This document shows positions 1-12,206 of a stretch of 64,000 nt of DNA, piece by piece (positions within the stretch are counted from its first letter, which is position 1; each line of letters begins with the position of its first letter). The stretch lies in NCBI GenBank assembly GCA_023079485.1, contig CM041115.1, forward strand, positions 23,738,863 to 23,802,862, read 5' to 3'. The DNA is from Archilochus colubris. Taxonomy: Eukaryota; Chordata; Aves; Apodiformes; Trochilidae. The position numbers were made by a program, and so were the translations under genes. The notes under the pieces were generated by a model. The model was not told the DNA's origin. It saw nothing but the letters and a program-made list of their open reading frames with translations, and searched no databases.

Positions 1-3000
1 GATATCCTACAGTTGCAATCCTACAGCCACTCAAGCAAAGGATGCTTTCAGAAGCAGCCAAATTGCAGTAATTTCCTGAAATCCTGAAGTGGCAGACATT
101 CATATATATATTGACATGGATAAATATATCTATGTGGAAATCATCTAGGAAAGGTAGTTAGCAAAACTATGCTAGGGAGGCATTACCCAGTTTTAAAATA
201 AACAGCACATCTGGTAAACTGAAGTTGACAGTAAAAGACCTTCGTATTTAATACATACGTTATATTAATCTTGGCATGACAAACTGACACCTACATTAAT
301 TACTGCTGAGAACACTTGAACTCTTCTGCACCACACCAAAGTCCCTTGCACTTCCAATATGTAACCAAGCACAACACATTACCAGTTAATTTACCATTCC
401 GACTAAAAACTCAACCTTAACTACATAACATCCTCTAGAAATACATTTACAGATACAGTGTTATTCTGCATATAGTTAACTATGAAGCAGTTATCATATT
501 TCTACATGTGACTTGAAATTAAAAAAGAAGTGTGGACATCTCTTCAGCTTAAATGTAAAAGTGCAAAGGAGATGGCTGTGCAACCAGAGAGTGAATACAT
601 TTGGGTAATTTGGTATTAAGAAGGGCCTCAAAGTTTCAAGCATGTGGAGGAAATCATGCTTATTAAACTGACACTTCTAATTCACAGCTTCATCCAAATC
701 ACACATCTCATTAAGAACAAAGCTGTCAGACAGGTGGATGTGACTTTGCAAGGCATTACAGTAGACATACAAAGGTATGTTTAGGTGGAAGTCTGCATGT
801 GATTATTAGCATCATTCTTGTGGCTGTTGATACTATTTAAGGAAAGCTAGATAAGAAAAGACAGTCTGGGAGTCATCTAGTAACAAGAGACTAGAAAAGC
901 TTGTAGAAGTCCACCTAAACATTTTCCAGATCATCTCTACAAAAAGTACTATCTTCATTAGGGAAGGGAGAACTTCTCTCCCACTTCAAGCCTCTTTCAG
1001 AAAGCAACTAGTTGCAATAAATCTTTTTTTACTGGAAAGATTTACTGCATTGAATTTAATATTATACATTTAAAAATTGTCAGGTAGAAGTTGACATATG
1101 GTAGAAACATTTTTCTTCCAGTATTTTCAATTAAGTTGTATTTCTTTTCCAAAGGCACGAACTATACGGATGTAATACTTGTGAAGTCAGTTATAATTTC
1201 TGGGATAAAGGACTGAACATAATGTATTTAAATGCAAAATGCTAGGGGCCAGTAGGCAGAAGCTTCAGAGAGAGCTGAGTACAAAACCCCCAATTTTAAC
1301 TTGCTTTTGCTGTCTCAAAAAGGATGAGGAACAGGTCTGAAACTTGGCGCATCACCTTCAAATAGTCTGTAATGGCTTGACCCAACCCACTGACCGCCCA
1401 TCAAAGAAACTATCCAAACTTCCTTCAACCAGCCCTAGCTGTTTATTTGCTTTTCTGCTGGCTCAGCTGGCACTTATCCAACCTTCCACTGAGCAAATTC
1501 AGCATACTAAGATACAGCACTAATCCTTCTTTCCCCATCAGTTCTGCTAAGTAGCAGATGACCACTGAAAGGTCTGACAATAGAGGATGCACAGCCAGAA
1601 GCATGGAAGGGAGAACTTCAACAGTGTATGCTGCTTCTTCAATTCTACAAATAATTAGGGTCTTTAAGAAGAATGAAGAAGCTAACACACCATTCTCTTC
1701 CTGGTAATCTCAATTTCTGTTACGGGGTTTGGGGGCACAGATGGTTAGCAAGGACTCCAAAGCAACAATCAAATTTCAGTTGTCAGATTATCAAAACAAA
1801 AGTTTTGCAGTTTCACGATCTACTGGTATACTTTCAAAATAAAACATTAATTTGTGGATAAAATGTTCTCTCCTGTGTATCTCGTGCAAATTACTGGAAG
1901 AAAGTACATCCCTGGGACAATATGGCAAAGATTCTCCAAAACTGTCCCTTTTCTTTCCCTCACCTTTTACTTAAGACACAGCAACTATTTTCCTAGAACT
2001 ATCAAATACTAGCCTACGTCAAAGAATACTGTTGCTTACTTAAGTTTATAGCATAAAATATACTCGTATTCTGCAACCAAATCCTCCTTGAAACAGTATT
2101 TCAAAATCATCAGGAAACCCTGGCAAGGCCTTCAATTCTTAAGTTTTGAGTATTGCCTTTAGGCTTTCAGGGGAAAATACTCTGAAGAACCGCACATGAA
2201 AAACAGAGGTAGACTGGTTCCCCTTTAAAGTTTGCAATATTTAGTCAGAAGAGCTTTCACAGTTTGAGCAATAACCTTAACTGTGGCACACTGCAATTAA
2301 ACTAAAATGAATGTACACTTAAGGAAGTGAACTAATTACAGTTTCTGGGAAGGTCATGTTGCCGCTTTTTTCATTAAGAGGACAGAGCTTATAAGTTGGT
2401 CTGGAATAAGCTTTATGAGTGTATTTTCAGTCTAAACTGATTTTTAGTACAAGTTTGGTATGTTTTGGATATGGTAACCTAATTCAAAGACAACTAAAGG
2501 TCTGAGCATAAGTCAAAGAAGTTCTACCAAAACCTGTAGAAAGAAAGGTAGTGCATCCAAAAAGAACAGTAAAATGCATCTTCATTTCCTTAGCTCTCTG
2601 CTTTTCTTTCTTTTGCCTTGATATAATGTCCTCTTACCTGCTGTGGCAACTTCATAGAAATGAGAAAGAACAACGTTAAATCTTTAGCAGCATAAATCAA
2701 ATCTGACTATCATGAATCTAGGTATCATTAAGAAAATTCAAGACCAAATATACTAATTACAGATGTTTTTCATTTGTTATTTCTGGGATCTGTTTTTATA
2801 GCTAAGCTTAGAATATAACTTTGTATCCCCATCACTCCATATATCACCATGTCCTTAAATATTCTAAAAGGCTTTTAGTGGATCCTAAGTATTTTAGATA
2901 AAGCATCACAGAAACAGATCTGGAAGGTATTTCAAAAGATCACCTAAGCCCATCTCTGTGCACAGGCAACTTGAAATATACTATACTGCATCCTTATGAG

Positions 3001-3300
3001 ATGTTTCATAAAACTTTTCTTACAACTTCTATAATGGAAATTCAACAACTCCCATGGGAAGTATATTTTAGTGTATCACTACCCTTATAGTTGGAAAGTT
3101 TCTCTTATCTGTCTTTGCTACAAATATAGGTTACTTGAGTATATTAAGGAAAACTTTCCAATTATAATGATCATGAAGTACCTCCAAGACTAGAGAAGCC
3201 ACTACAATTTTCAAAGACATTCTGGTGTTTGATACCACACACAATTATTTATTGTTTCACCTCATCTTCTGATTCCCTCAGTTACAAAACTGCAGTCAGG
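1..3300. other. Downstream flank, no gene recognised
   Basis: AT-rich sequence beyond the conserved 3' UTR. In vertebrates I would expect SRP19 further downstream of APC, but none of its exons are recognisable here. The open frames in this stretch (about 60-81 codons) match no family I know. The only repeat I can name is the CR1/L3-like relic at 2905-3150. The block 1240-1660 is of higher complexity than its surroundings and remains unexplained. Confidence 0.6.
2905..3150 (-). mobile_element. Old CR1/L3-like LINE 3' relic
   Basis: On the plus strand the text runs ATCACAGAAACAGATCTGGA, then AGATCACCTAAGCCCATCTC, then CAACTCCCATGGGAAGTAT and TAGTTGGAAAGTTTCTCTTA. This follows, with heavy decay, the antisense layout of CR1/L3 3' ends (TCATAGAAT, TTGGAAGG, GATCATCTAG, then GTTAGGAAGTTTCTCCTAA). 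The element's sense strand is therefore minus. Confidence 0.55.
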
Positions 3301-4575
3301 ATTTCTTTATTGATTACCTTTAAATTATTAAATAAAAAGGACATAGATGAAAAGCTGGTGTTAAAAAACTGTCCTGGATTACATAGTATATCTTCATATT
3401 ACTAGTCAAAAGCCCAGCACAAAAAAAGTATCCCATTATTTGTAAGAAAAGCGGTCCTGTACCTTCTCTCTAAGAAGATACAGGACAGAGTTCTGTATTC
3501 TAATCCAATAGGAAGTTCTGACTTTGAACACAATCAAATGATCTGTTTCATCTTTAAAAGGACACTACTACACATACTAAAAGTTTTGCGAAAATATACA
3601 TGCAAAATACTTCAAATGCTAACGTGAGGGCACTGCCTGTTAACAGATTCACTAAGTGATACAAAAACATGCTACGTCCCTAATGACAAGAAGCAAACAA
3701 CCAAAGAGCAAATAAGATACCACTTCTGCCAAACAGGTATTTTTGGCACTGGCTTTTAACTTTACCTAAACTGACTTGTCTGCCGATTCCACCTCAATTC
3801 TATTCATAAACAGTGCATATCTTATGGTGAATTCAAGACAAAAACTGATTCATTTCAGTATCAGATGAAGTACAAAAGCCACAGATGTGATATACTCTGC
3901 AACTGTGTTAAAGCAACCAAAAAGGTAAATTGCTCTCTTTTGGGGTTTCCTGAAATCCGTGTTGAATCCTGAATAACAATTACTAAGAATGCTAACTTTA
4001 CAATAGACCAGTTCAGATACTACAAGACTGACATACCATTCCATGGTTTGTTGAATCATGCACAGAATGGTTACTGTTCTGTTCTTTCAGTTCTTTCCGC
4101 TTTAAACCAATTCTCATCGCAAACGATATTCTTTTCACAGTTTTAAAGCACAAATCTGTCTTTTGGACATTGTTCTAGCACAAACCATCTTCACACCAAG
4201 AAGGTTTGAGGCAGCAAATGTCCTAGATTGTGTAAAAAAATTGTTCTTCTACTATAACAAAGTTCTCGCTGCCACAGGATTCTTGTAACATACTCCCCTT
4301 CATAATATATATATATTAAAAAAAAAAGCATAAAGTTTTCAAGTAGCATTAGAATTTCATCTTGTAGTCAGCATTTCATATTCTGCATTACTTCACCCAA
4401 TTGAAAAAAATCTTTTGTTTTACAACAATTATTTTTATCGATACAGTTATTATTTCAGGCTTGCAACCATGAAAACGATTCTAGTGCTTGGCTACCGAAG
4501 TACCCTGCCTTTAGCCATGTTATGGACCTGAGATGTGTGAAACTGTCTGAATTACAGATATATTACAGAAGACCT

Positions 4576-4675
4576 AGGGCCTGATCCTGCAACTGTTATA
4601 AGCATCCTACAATTGCCATTTATCAGTGATAAGAACTAATATTGGAGGTGCAAGATTCTGCTGGATCAGGCCTTA
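4576..4675. mobile_element. Palindromic MITE-like relic
   Basis: About 100 bp with inverted ends: the left end reads AGGGCCTGATCC and the right end, reverse complemented, reads TAAGGCCTGATCC; the inner arms (TGCAA / TTGC) pair more loosely. There is no coding capacity. This is the form of a short non-autonomous DNA transposon of a type common in sauropsid genomes; I cannot name the family with certainty. A flanking TA duplication is possible. Confidence 0.6.
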
Positions 4676-4774
4676 AGTGCATTATACAACACATTATATA
4701 GTGGTATCTGAAAATAAATTACTGTATTTTTATGTAATGCAGAAGTAACACACACAGTTTACATATAGTAATAA

Positions 4775-4780
4775 TTTATT
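4775..4780 (-). terminator. Candidate APC poly(A) signal AATAAA
   Basis: AATAAA on the minus strand in the context CAGAATAAATTATT, which also occurs in the human APC 3' UTR as I recall it. It would give a 3' UTR of about 0.9 kb. Distal AATAAA copies exist near 3246 and 3306, so a longer form is possible. Confidence 0.4.
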
Positions 4781-4975
4781 CTGAAATGTTCTTTTTCGTC
4801 TCTGTTGAGACATCCCCCACATCTCATTAATAAAAGAGCAGCCATCGCACCTCAAATACCAGAATATACAACAAGTTACAGCATAGCAAAAAAATTCTAC
4901 CTACTTTAAGATAAAATCTAATTCAGGTAAAATAATAATAATTTTGTTCAAGGTTGTACAGTTACACAGTTTTGC

Positions 4976-4995
4976 TTTTTTTTTTTTTTTTTTTT
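4976..4995 (-). repeat. A20 tract within the 3' UTR (T20 on the plus strand)
   Basis: Twenty uninterrupted T on the plus strand, so A20 in the transcript. It would act as an internal priming site for oligo-dT cDNA and could create false 3' ends in expression data. Confidence 0.9.
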
Positions 4996-5491
4996 CAGAG
5001 CACAAAGAAAAGTGTAAATTGTTACACCATAACTATCTATGCACATTATGTGACCACAGAAATGTTAATCATTACTTCAGAAAATGAACCATCAGTTCCA
5101 TTCATGCAGAAAAGCAGGCTGGGAAAGCTTGTTCAGCAGAAACCATATTACTGTGAATTTCACAGCCACCTGATTATTAGGAGAGATGGACTCACAGATA
5201 CTAAAACTGAGTGTACTTTTTTGCATAAATAATACCAATTCTTCCCTGATGTAGTTTAGTCAGTCTGTAATTTAGAAATGATTGATAAAGCAATGTGACT
5301 GTATAACCTCTATCTTCAGTGTTCCATGATTCCAACAACAAGCAATATTTAAAGGATTATGGGGTGGGATGCTAATTAAATACATGTTAAACATAATTTA
5401 CAAATATACTTGGTGTTAGCAATTTTATTCCAAACTGTAAATCAGGTATTCTTTCGAAGTATTACCAGTGAAGACGAAGTATACTATCAAA

Positions 5492-5499
5492 TATGGCTT
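5492..5499 (-). promoter_or_regulatory. miR-135 seed-match site in the APC 3' UTR
   Basis: The minus strand reads AAGCCATA, an 8-mer match to the miR-135a/b seed (AUGGCUU plus A opposite position 1). It lies about 160 nt after the stop codon. APC is an established miR-135 target in human, and the surrounding bases also match the human UTR as I recall it, so the site is probably functional. Confidence 0.65.
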
Positions 5500-5532
5500 C
5501 CAGAACAAGGACACTCTAACAAGAATCAAACC

Positions 5533-5540
5533 TATTTACA
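5533..5540 (-). promoter_or_regulatory. Pumilio response element candidate (TGTAAATA)
   Basis: The minus strand has TGTAAATA, a perfect match to the UGUANAUA consensus bound by PUM proteins. It lies about 117 nt after the stop codon, in a stretch resembling the human UTR. This is motif evidence only. Confidence 0.5.
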
Positions 5541-5656
5541 ACAAATAAAAACAACAAAAAAATTCAATCCCCAATGTTTTAAAGTTTCATTTGAAACAAA
5601 ATTTTCTGAGTAGCTGCTGTATATAATACATCAGTTTTATTTATTTGTTGTTGCAC

Positions 5657-8600
5657 TTAAACAGAAGTTACCAGGTAGGAGCCAGAGTGACGTTTAGGAC
5701 TCTGAGTTCCACTGGAGTCTGGATTTTCAGACTTGGAGTCACGTTTCTTCGTGCTGTTATTTACTGGTGTTGGAATCTGCGATGGCCGAGCAGAACTATT
5801 GTCTACACTGCTCTTCCTGCGGCTTGGATTGTAGTTGAAGGGAGTCACTCTTGCAGCAACAGCACCAATGGGGGAACTATGTTTGCTTGAGCTACTGGAA
5901 CTGAATGGTGTACGCTCACTTAGAGTACTTTCATTATTTTCTGGTGCAGGAACAGGATTATTCTGCAGAGGCTTTGTTTCAGTGCCTTTCTTGTCTGGAC
6001 TGTCTATCTGAAAGAAAGAGTTCAGACGGTTTTCTAAACCTGTGGTACGAACAGGAACACCTCCATTCCCTGTGGTTTGTTTCTCTTGAATTTCTTTAGC
6101 ATCTTTACCATTCACAGCCCCTTTCTCTGAAACACTGTCAATAACAGGGGGAGTATTTCCAGTTGGGGACCTTCCAGATCGAGGATTGTTAATTGGGCAG
6201 TCCTCTATCCTTACCCACACATCCTCTGTCTTAGAGACAGCTGGTGCCATCTGATAGATGAGAGTTTTGGAATCAGAGCCATTTGTGGCACCTGAGGAAG
6301 AATGTTGAGGATCACTCATTATCTGAGGAATTTCATTTTCTTTTATTTTCCTCCAAGTACCTTTTGCTGGTGCTTGGCTTTCTTTACTTTGCTTCTGTCC
6401 AGAAAGAGAACTTCCATGTTGCTTTTCATCTTCACTTTTTGCCTTTTCACTGGATTCTGAAGAAGCTGACAGAATTGAGGAGGAACTGCCAGTTCTTCGC
6501 CAAGTGCTTACACGAGGAAGCGATGAGGAATGCTTACTGTGCTCACGCTTCCATGTTCCTGATCTATTGATCAGCAACCTAGATGGACTCTCAGAATGGG
6601 AACGAGCTATATCATGACGTTTTGATGGTCTCCCATCATATTCAACAGAAGGGCTCAGATTAGGGGGTAATTTTCGCCAACCACCAGTCTGGGCAGTTGT
6701 GTGAGTGGATAAAGACATATCAGGGAGAGATGGACTTAAAACTGGGGTCTGTAATTGAGACCTTGTGGGAGAATCTGGCCTGGAAGGAGACAGAGATTCA
6801 AATGAAGCTGACTCTTCTAATTTCCGTCTTAGAGTTGGGCTTGGAGCTTCTTTAATAAAAGTTGACTGACGAACAAGGACAGGTCTCTCAGATCTATCAG
6901 ATTCACTTCCACTAGATTTTGTGGATGACATTCTGGATAGGTCAGTCTTTTTGTTTGATCCACCACTGCTAAGAGCTTGGTTTAACCCTTTTGAAGCAGA
7001 CTCACTTCGTGGAATGCTACTGCTACTCTTAGGTAAGGCTGTTTGCTTTGTAAGGTTTTGCTGGCTCATCTGCCTACCTGGTGATGTATATGACATTCTG
7101 CCAGAACTTGAAGATTTAGTTGAAGCTGTGCTGGGAGAGGATGTCCTTGGCAACTGAGACAATTTGTTGGGAGGACTTATACCATTTCTTCCTGGGGAAA
7201 TTGAGTTTCTTCCAGGAGACTGCAGAGGCCTACTTAATGGCTGCTGTTGAGGTCTAGAAGGAGTAGAGTCTCTAGAGCCTGATCTAGAGGGTCCTTTACT
7301 TGATCCACTCTGGTTCAACCCTGATGGTTGCCTAGTTACAGGAGCTGGCTCAGGTTTCACTGATGACTTGGCTCCCCTTGGAGAACTAGTCAAACTTTGG
7401 CCTTCACTGGGACTCTTGGAGTTTGTGTTTTTGAGTGGGGGGCCTTTTTTGGAAACTGGACTAGTGCTTGAAGAACTATTTCGAACTCCTGGAATATGTA
7501 TCATTGTCCTACCACGTGAAATTGAAGGCACGCTGGTCTGTTGTGGTTGCTTCAACTGGCTTGAAACTTCTGAACTGGAGCGAGCTTTTCCTGTAATTAT
7601 ACTTTTATATACTTTCTTCCCTCCTTTGATTCCCCTGCTTTCAGATTCTACTTTTTTAGACTCCAGTGTACTCTTCTCTCCAGGCTTAAGAATTCTTGGA
7701 CCTTTATTACTAGTGAAAGGTTTTTCTTCTTGGTCTGGGGTAAGATGAAATGGTGACCCTAGAGAAATCCCAGATTTTAATGAAAGGATAGAATCAGAGT
7801 CTGATGAAGCTTGTCTGGACAGTGACGCAGCAGCCGCAGCTTGATGCAAGCTACTAACTATAGAATTTGCACCTTCTTGTATAGCTTTCCAATCAAAGTT
7901 CTCTGAGTCAGGGGAGAAACCATGTTCTGAGTCAGGCCTCTGGATCTCTCTCAAATCCAGTGTTAAATCTTCTGCCAATATACCACCTGTATTTCTAGAA
8001 CTATTTTTTTCACTTTCACTCTTTATCCTTGAAGGCCTTTTGTTTTTAGGCATAGCAGAACTAATGCATTCCTGCAAAAGATCATCTTCTGAGTCAATAC
8101 TAAGAGAACTCAAAGAGCTGTTTCTGGAGAAACATACAGGAGTATCTTCTACATGAAATGATTTAGGTGCATAACCAGAAGTCTGTGGTCTGTTTGATTC
8201 CACCTGTGAATCGGGAGCTTCAGTATGTTTTGCAGGTTCCCCTTCTTTGTTATTATTGTTTTCTTGATCAATATCACTTAGGGAACTAAGAGATGAATTG
8301 CGAGAAAAACAAACAGGTGTGTTTTCAATAGCAAAATTCTGCATTTTCTCATCAGGTGCTGCTCCTCTGTCTGGAATATCCTTAGTTGACTGAGACAAAG
8401 TTTTAGGCTGGCTTCTGCCTGTTGATTGTTTCTGACAAACTTGTGTCCTGTTACTTGGTTGCTGGTTTGAAGACTGTTCAGGATTAGTGCTGTCCTTAGC
8501 TTCTGTGTCCTTTGCCTCTTTTCCTTTCCTTAATTCTGCTTTCTCCCTTGAAAGGTCAACATCATCGTCGTCGAAATCTAAAGAACTTAGGGAATCATTC

Positions 8601-11600
8601 CGTGAAAAACAGTAAGGAGTTCCCTCAATAGGTGTGTAGTGATGAGGGGAATCAAACGCAAAGGTTCCTCTTACACGCTCTTCATTGTTTGGCAGTTTTT
8701 CATTAAAATCTCTTGAATTATTTTTAAGATTCTGTTTCTTTGCATCTCTGTTCTCTGAGTAGCTTCTTGCATTATTGATACTGCTTTTAGACTCTGTGGC
8801 TTTTCTTATACGTGCTCTGTATTCATTATTTTGGGGAACAGGCTTTACTGGTGATGTTGGCTTCTTTTTCTCACCTTCTGGTTGGTTTTTACTATTTAGA
8901 GATGAAGATGCTTGTTGAATTTGATCCATTATCTTCTTCACCCTGAATGGTTTGTGACTTTTCCCTTTTGGCATAGCTGAGTTAATGCACTCAGCCAGAA
9001 TATCACCCTCTTCTGTTTTGTCATCGTCCAGACCTGGGGGAGTCACAGTTGAGCTTTTGGCTCTCTGAGCATCATCAGTACTTCTGCCTTCTGTAGGAAT
9101 TGTGTCTCGCTTTTCAAATTCCCCTGACTGTGCTCCTGTACCCACACTTTCTACATTGGCTAACTCACTTGGGGGCGATTCTATTGTGAGATCACTCAGA
9201 GATGTAGCTGTTGAAAAATTTATCGGTGTACCCTCAACACAATATACCCGTGGCATATCATCTGCTGATGTAAAACTGACATGCTTTTGGGATTGCAATC
9301 TGCTTTGTGAAGGCAGAAGTTTGTAAACTGGCAACTGGCTGGGCTTCCTGGCTACAGGCGGAGGTATTTTTGGAGCAGGTGGTTGAGAAGGCTTTTTGGC
9401 TTTACGTGAAGACTTTGTTGGCATTGCAGAAATAATACATGCTTCCAGTATTTCAATATCATCATCATCATCAGAATCATCCAGAATGTCTTTTTCTGCT
9501 TCAGTAGGCTTCTCTGCTTTTTTCTCTTGGTCATTCTTTTCATCATCTGACTGTTCAGGTTCTGCTTCATTTCCATGTTCATTTTCATGAACCGGAGGCA
9601 TTATTCTTAGCTCTACATCCTTCTGTATAAATGGTTCATCAAGACTCAGAGCACTCAGGCTAGAAGAGCAAGAAAATCCGTCTGGTGTGCTTTCTGTGGC
9701 AAAATGTAATAGTGTATCAGCATCTGGCAGTACCTGAACTCTCTGAACAGCTGCATTTACAGCTGCCTGCCTGGGGCCAGACTCTCTCTTCTCTGCACTA
9801 GGTACTTTACCTTTAGCTACATCTCTTTTTGCTTGAACTCCTTGAGCAGGGGGTGGTGTTTTACTTCTGCTGGGAGGCATTGTTTGTCCAGGGCTGTCTG
9901 GAAGGTCACTGGGACTTATAATGCCACTTACCATTCCACTGCAAGGTTCACTTTGAACTGAACTAGCAATTGAACGGCTTTCAAAACTATCCAGGGAACT
10001 TACAGAAGTACATCTGCTGAACATGAGGGGTGTTTCCTGTACGTAATGTTCTGGTGGGCTTTTAGGAGTCTGCGCACCACTCTTGGAGGGAGATTTGGCA
10101 CCTGAGGAAAATTCCACAGCTTTATGTCTGGAGGAATCAGAAGGAGACAAACTAGAATTCTGAAGTCTACTAGATTTTGTTCTGATGTGCTGTGTTGTAG
10201 ATGTGATTTCACTTGCTGCGCCTTCAGTAGGCAAAGCCCCACTGTTTTCCTTTAGTTCTGCTATCTGTAGTGTGTTATTAGATTCTGTCACACGTGCAGA
10301 TTGATCACGCCCTATTTCATCTTCAGCTGATGACAAAGATGACAAAGAACTACACCTTGAAAAACATATTGGAGTATCTTCCACACAGTATGTTTGTATA
10401 GTTTCCTGATTTATAGAGGGAGTTTTGCAGGAGGCAGTCTTTTGCGCATGACCACCTCTGCTCTGTGCTGAGTTTGGGTGAAGCTGATTCTGTCTCTTTG
10501 AACCAGCTGAAGGGGCTGGTGTGCTCCCACTGGTTGAGGAAATATGTTCAGTTTTAGTGCTCTGTACTGCAGAAGGCTTTGGAAAAGTAAAAGATGGCTT
10601 CTGAGAAGAAGGAGGAACTTCTGTGGAGTATTTTAAACTATAATCAATAGGCTGATCAGCATGATGTTCCTCTTCATTGTACTTCATGCTATAATTAGTT
10701 GGTCTTTCTTCTTCTTCGTGTTGTTCCTCCTCAGAGTAGCGTTCACTATAGTTAGTTGGCTTATCATCATGATAATCATCAACCTGGCACAATGACTGGT
10801 TTACTTTCTGATTTATTCCAAGAGCTGAGCCTACTCTGTTCTGTTCTGAACCACTGGACCCTCTTGATCTAAAAGAAGAAACACACTCTTGCTGTCCAAA
10901 AGGTGGCTGATATTTCATGTGTTTATCATTTCCACTTTCAGTGAACACAGGGTAGGCTGCATTTTGGCTCCTTGACTGCCTTTGTTCATTTTGTTTCATT
11001 TCATCATCTACTACATGCTTAGGCCTTGCCCATCTTTCACTCTGAGAGGGACTTTGCCTTCCAGAATTCAACTGTTCATCTGAGTACTTAAGACTATAAT
11101 TAATAGGAGTGTCTAGCTCTCCATCATTGTCATCCATATGGTTTGCACTATGAATCTTATGTGCCAGGTCAGCTGGGTATTGACCATAACTACAAAATTT
11201 ACTTTCATCATCTTCGGAGTAAGATTCAATGGAAGGTTTCATTTGGCCTCTTTTGCCATAGCCATCACTGCTGCTGACACTATTTAAGCTATCATTTGAA
11301 GCTCTCTTGTATTCCATTTTTGCGTAAGGCGCAGGACATGTCCTGTTCGAATTCTCAGATTTAGGAAAGTAGGTGTTTGTGTGAGTATGGCCAGTGGCTG
11401 TTCTCCTCAGGGCACTTCTGTCTTCTGTTAAACAGTGCACCTCAGAAGTGGAACCAGAACTTCTGTCTTCTTGGGGAACATGCACGCTTGTAACATCTTC
11501 CACGACTTTGGCAATCTGCATTCCTATTCTCTTAGAGGAGTTCCCAGTATTCTCTGCAGCTGGATGATAGGTATTTAAACCTACTGCTCGATCTCTATCA

Positions 11601-12206
11601 AGACTTCTGTCTTTCTCAGATCGAGAATTTTCTGTGTTTCCTCTACTGGAAGAAGAGGAGCCAGGTAATACTGCAGTATTTAAATACGGTGAAAGTACAG
11701 TCATATTACCAGCATTAAAACTCTCTGATCTGCATACACCATCATCCTGCCGACCGGAGTCCAAGACATACTCACTGTATATATTCTGCTTATGTCTCTG
11801 CTTATTACGGTGAGATGCTTTTGGGCTTAAATTATCAATGTTGTCAAAAGTCTCTGATAAATGCTGAGCATCCAATTCTGCTTCCAGTGCCTTTTGTTTT
11901 CTGACATGAAGAGATGGTAAGCTTGACCCTGGAGACATAATGTTGGCATCCTTATATTTTGCTGGCCTGTTTGCCATGAGGTTTCTTAGAGCTGCAGCAC
12001 TGCCCATGGCTATCATTTTGTGTTTTGAATGAATAAGGTTTTTCAGCATGCTGACTGCTCCCATGTCCCAGAGTGCCTCCTGATCCTTTGCATTTCGTGC
12101 AGAAAGATTCCACAGAGTCCCACATGCATTACTGACTATTGTCAAACTGTGTGACTTCAAGTGTTGCAACAAGGTTTGCAAGCAGCTGTTCTCTCGCAAG
12201 ATTTGC
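5657..12206 (-). CDS. APC: APC coding exon 15, giant terminal exon (residues 653-2835)
   Basis: A single 6550-nt exon from the acceptor CAG (12209-12207) to the TAA at 5659-5657. The open frame runs on to 12277 only through intron. In order: the last armadillo repeats to about 767; four 15-residue beta-catenin-binding repeats at 1019, 1133, 1154 and 1171 (PTNYS/PIDYS cores); seven 20-residue repeats starting near 1260, 1374, 1488, 1641, 1844, 1944 and 2003 (TPxxFSxxxSLSxL); axin-binding SAMP at 1579, 1729 and 2036; an acidic DDSDDDDD run; an S/R/P/K-rich basic microtubule-binding region; SQIP at 2795-2798 for EB1; and the PDZ ligand TSV. The second 20-residue repeat has the [11 protein letters not shown] form that is a poor binder in mammals. 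Human has about 8 more residues, the net of small indels in the disordered parts. Confidence 0.99.

Larger units (their letters stand above)
4740..5656 (-). other. APC: APC 3' UTR, conserved proximal part
   Basis: Read on the minus strand, this stretch resembles the human APC 3' UTR as I recall it. Shared stretches include GGAAGCCATATTTGATAG, GTGAAATTCACAGTAATATGG and AGGTAGAATTTTTTTGCTATG. Similarity fades below about 4740, near the candidate poly(A) signal. The true 3' end cannot be set from sequence alone; the UTR may continue towards about 3300. Confidence 0.8.

Noticed and set aside
5636..5645. AATAAATAAA on the minus strand right after the stop, as the poly(A) signal
   Set aside because: Cleavage there would leave a UTR of about 40 nt, while UTR-like conservation continues for some 900 nt.
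7368..7748. Plus-strand frames of 60-126 codons opposite the giant APC exon
   Set aside because: They are antisense shadows of a compositionally biased coding exon, with no family similarity and no initiation context.
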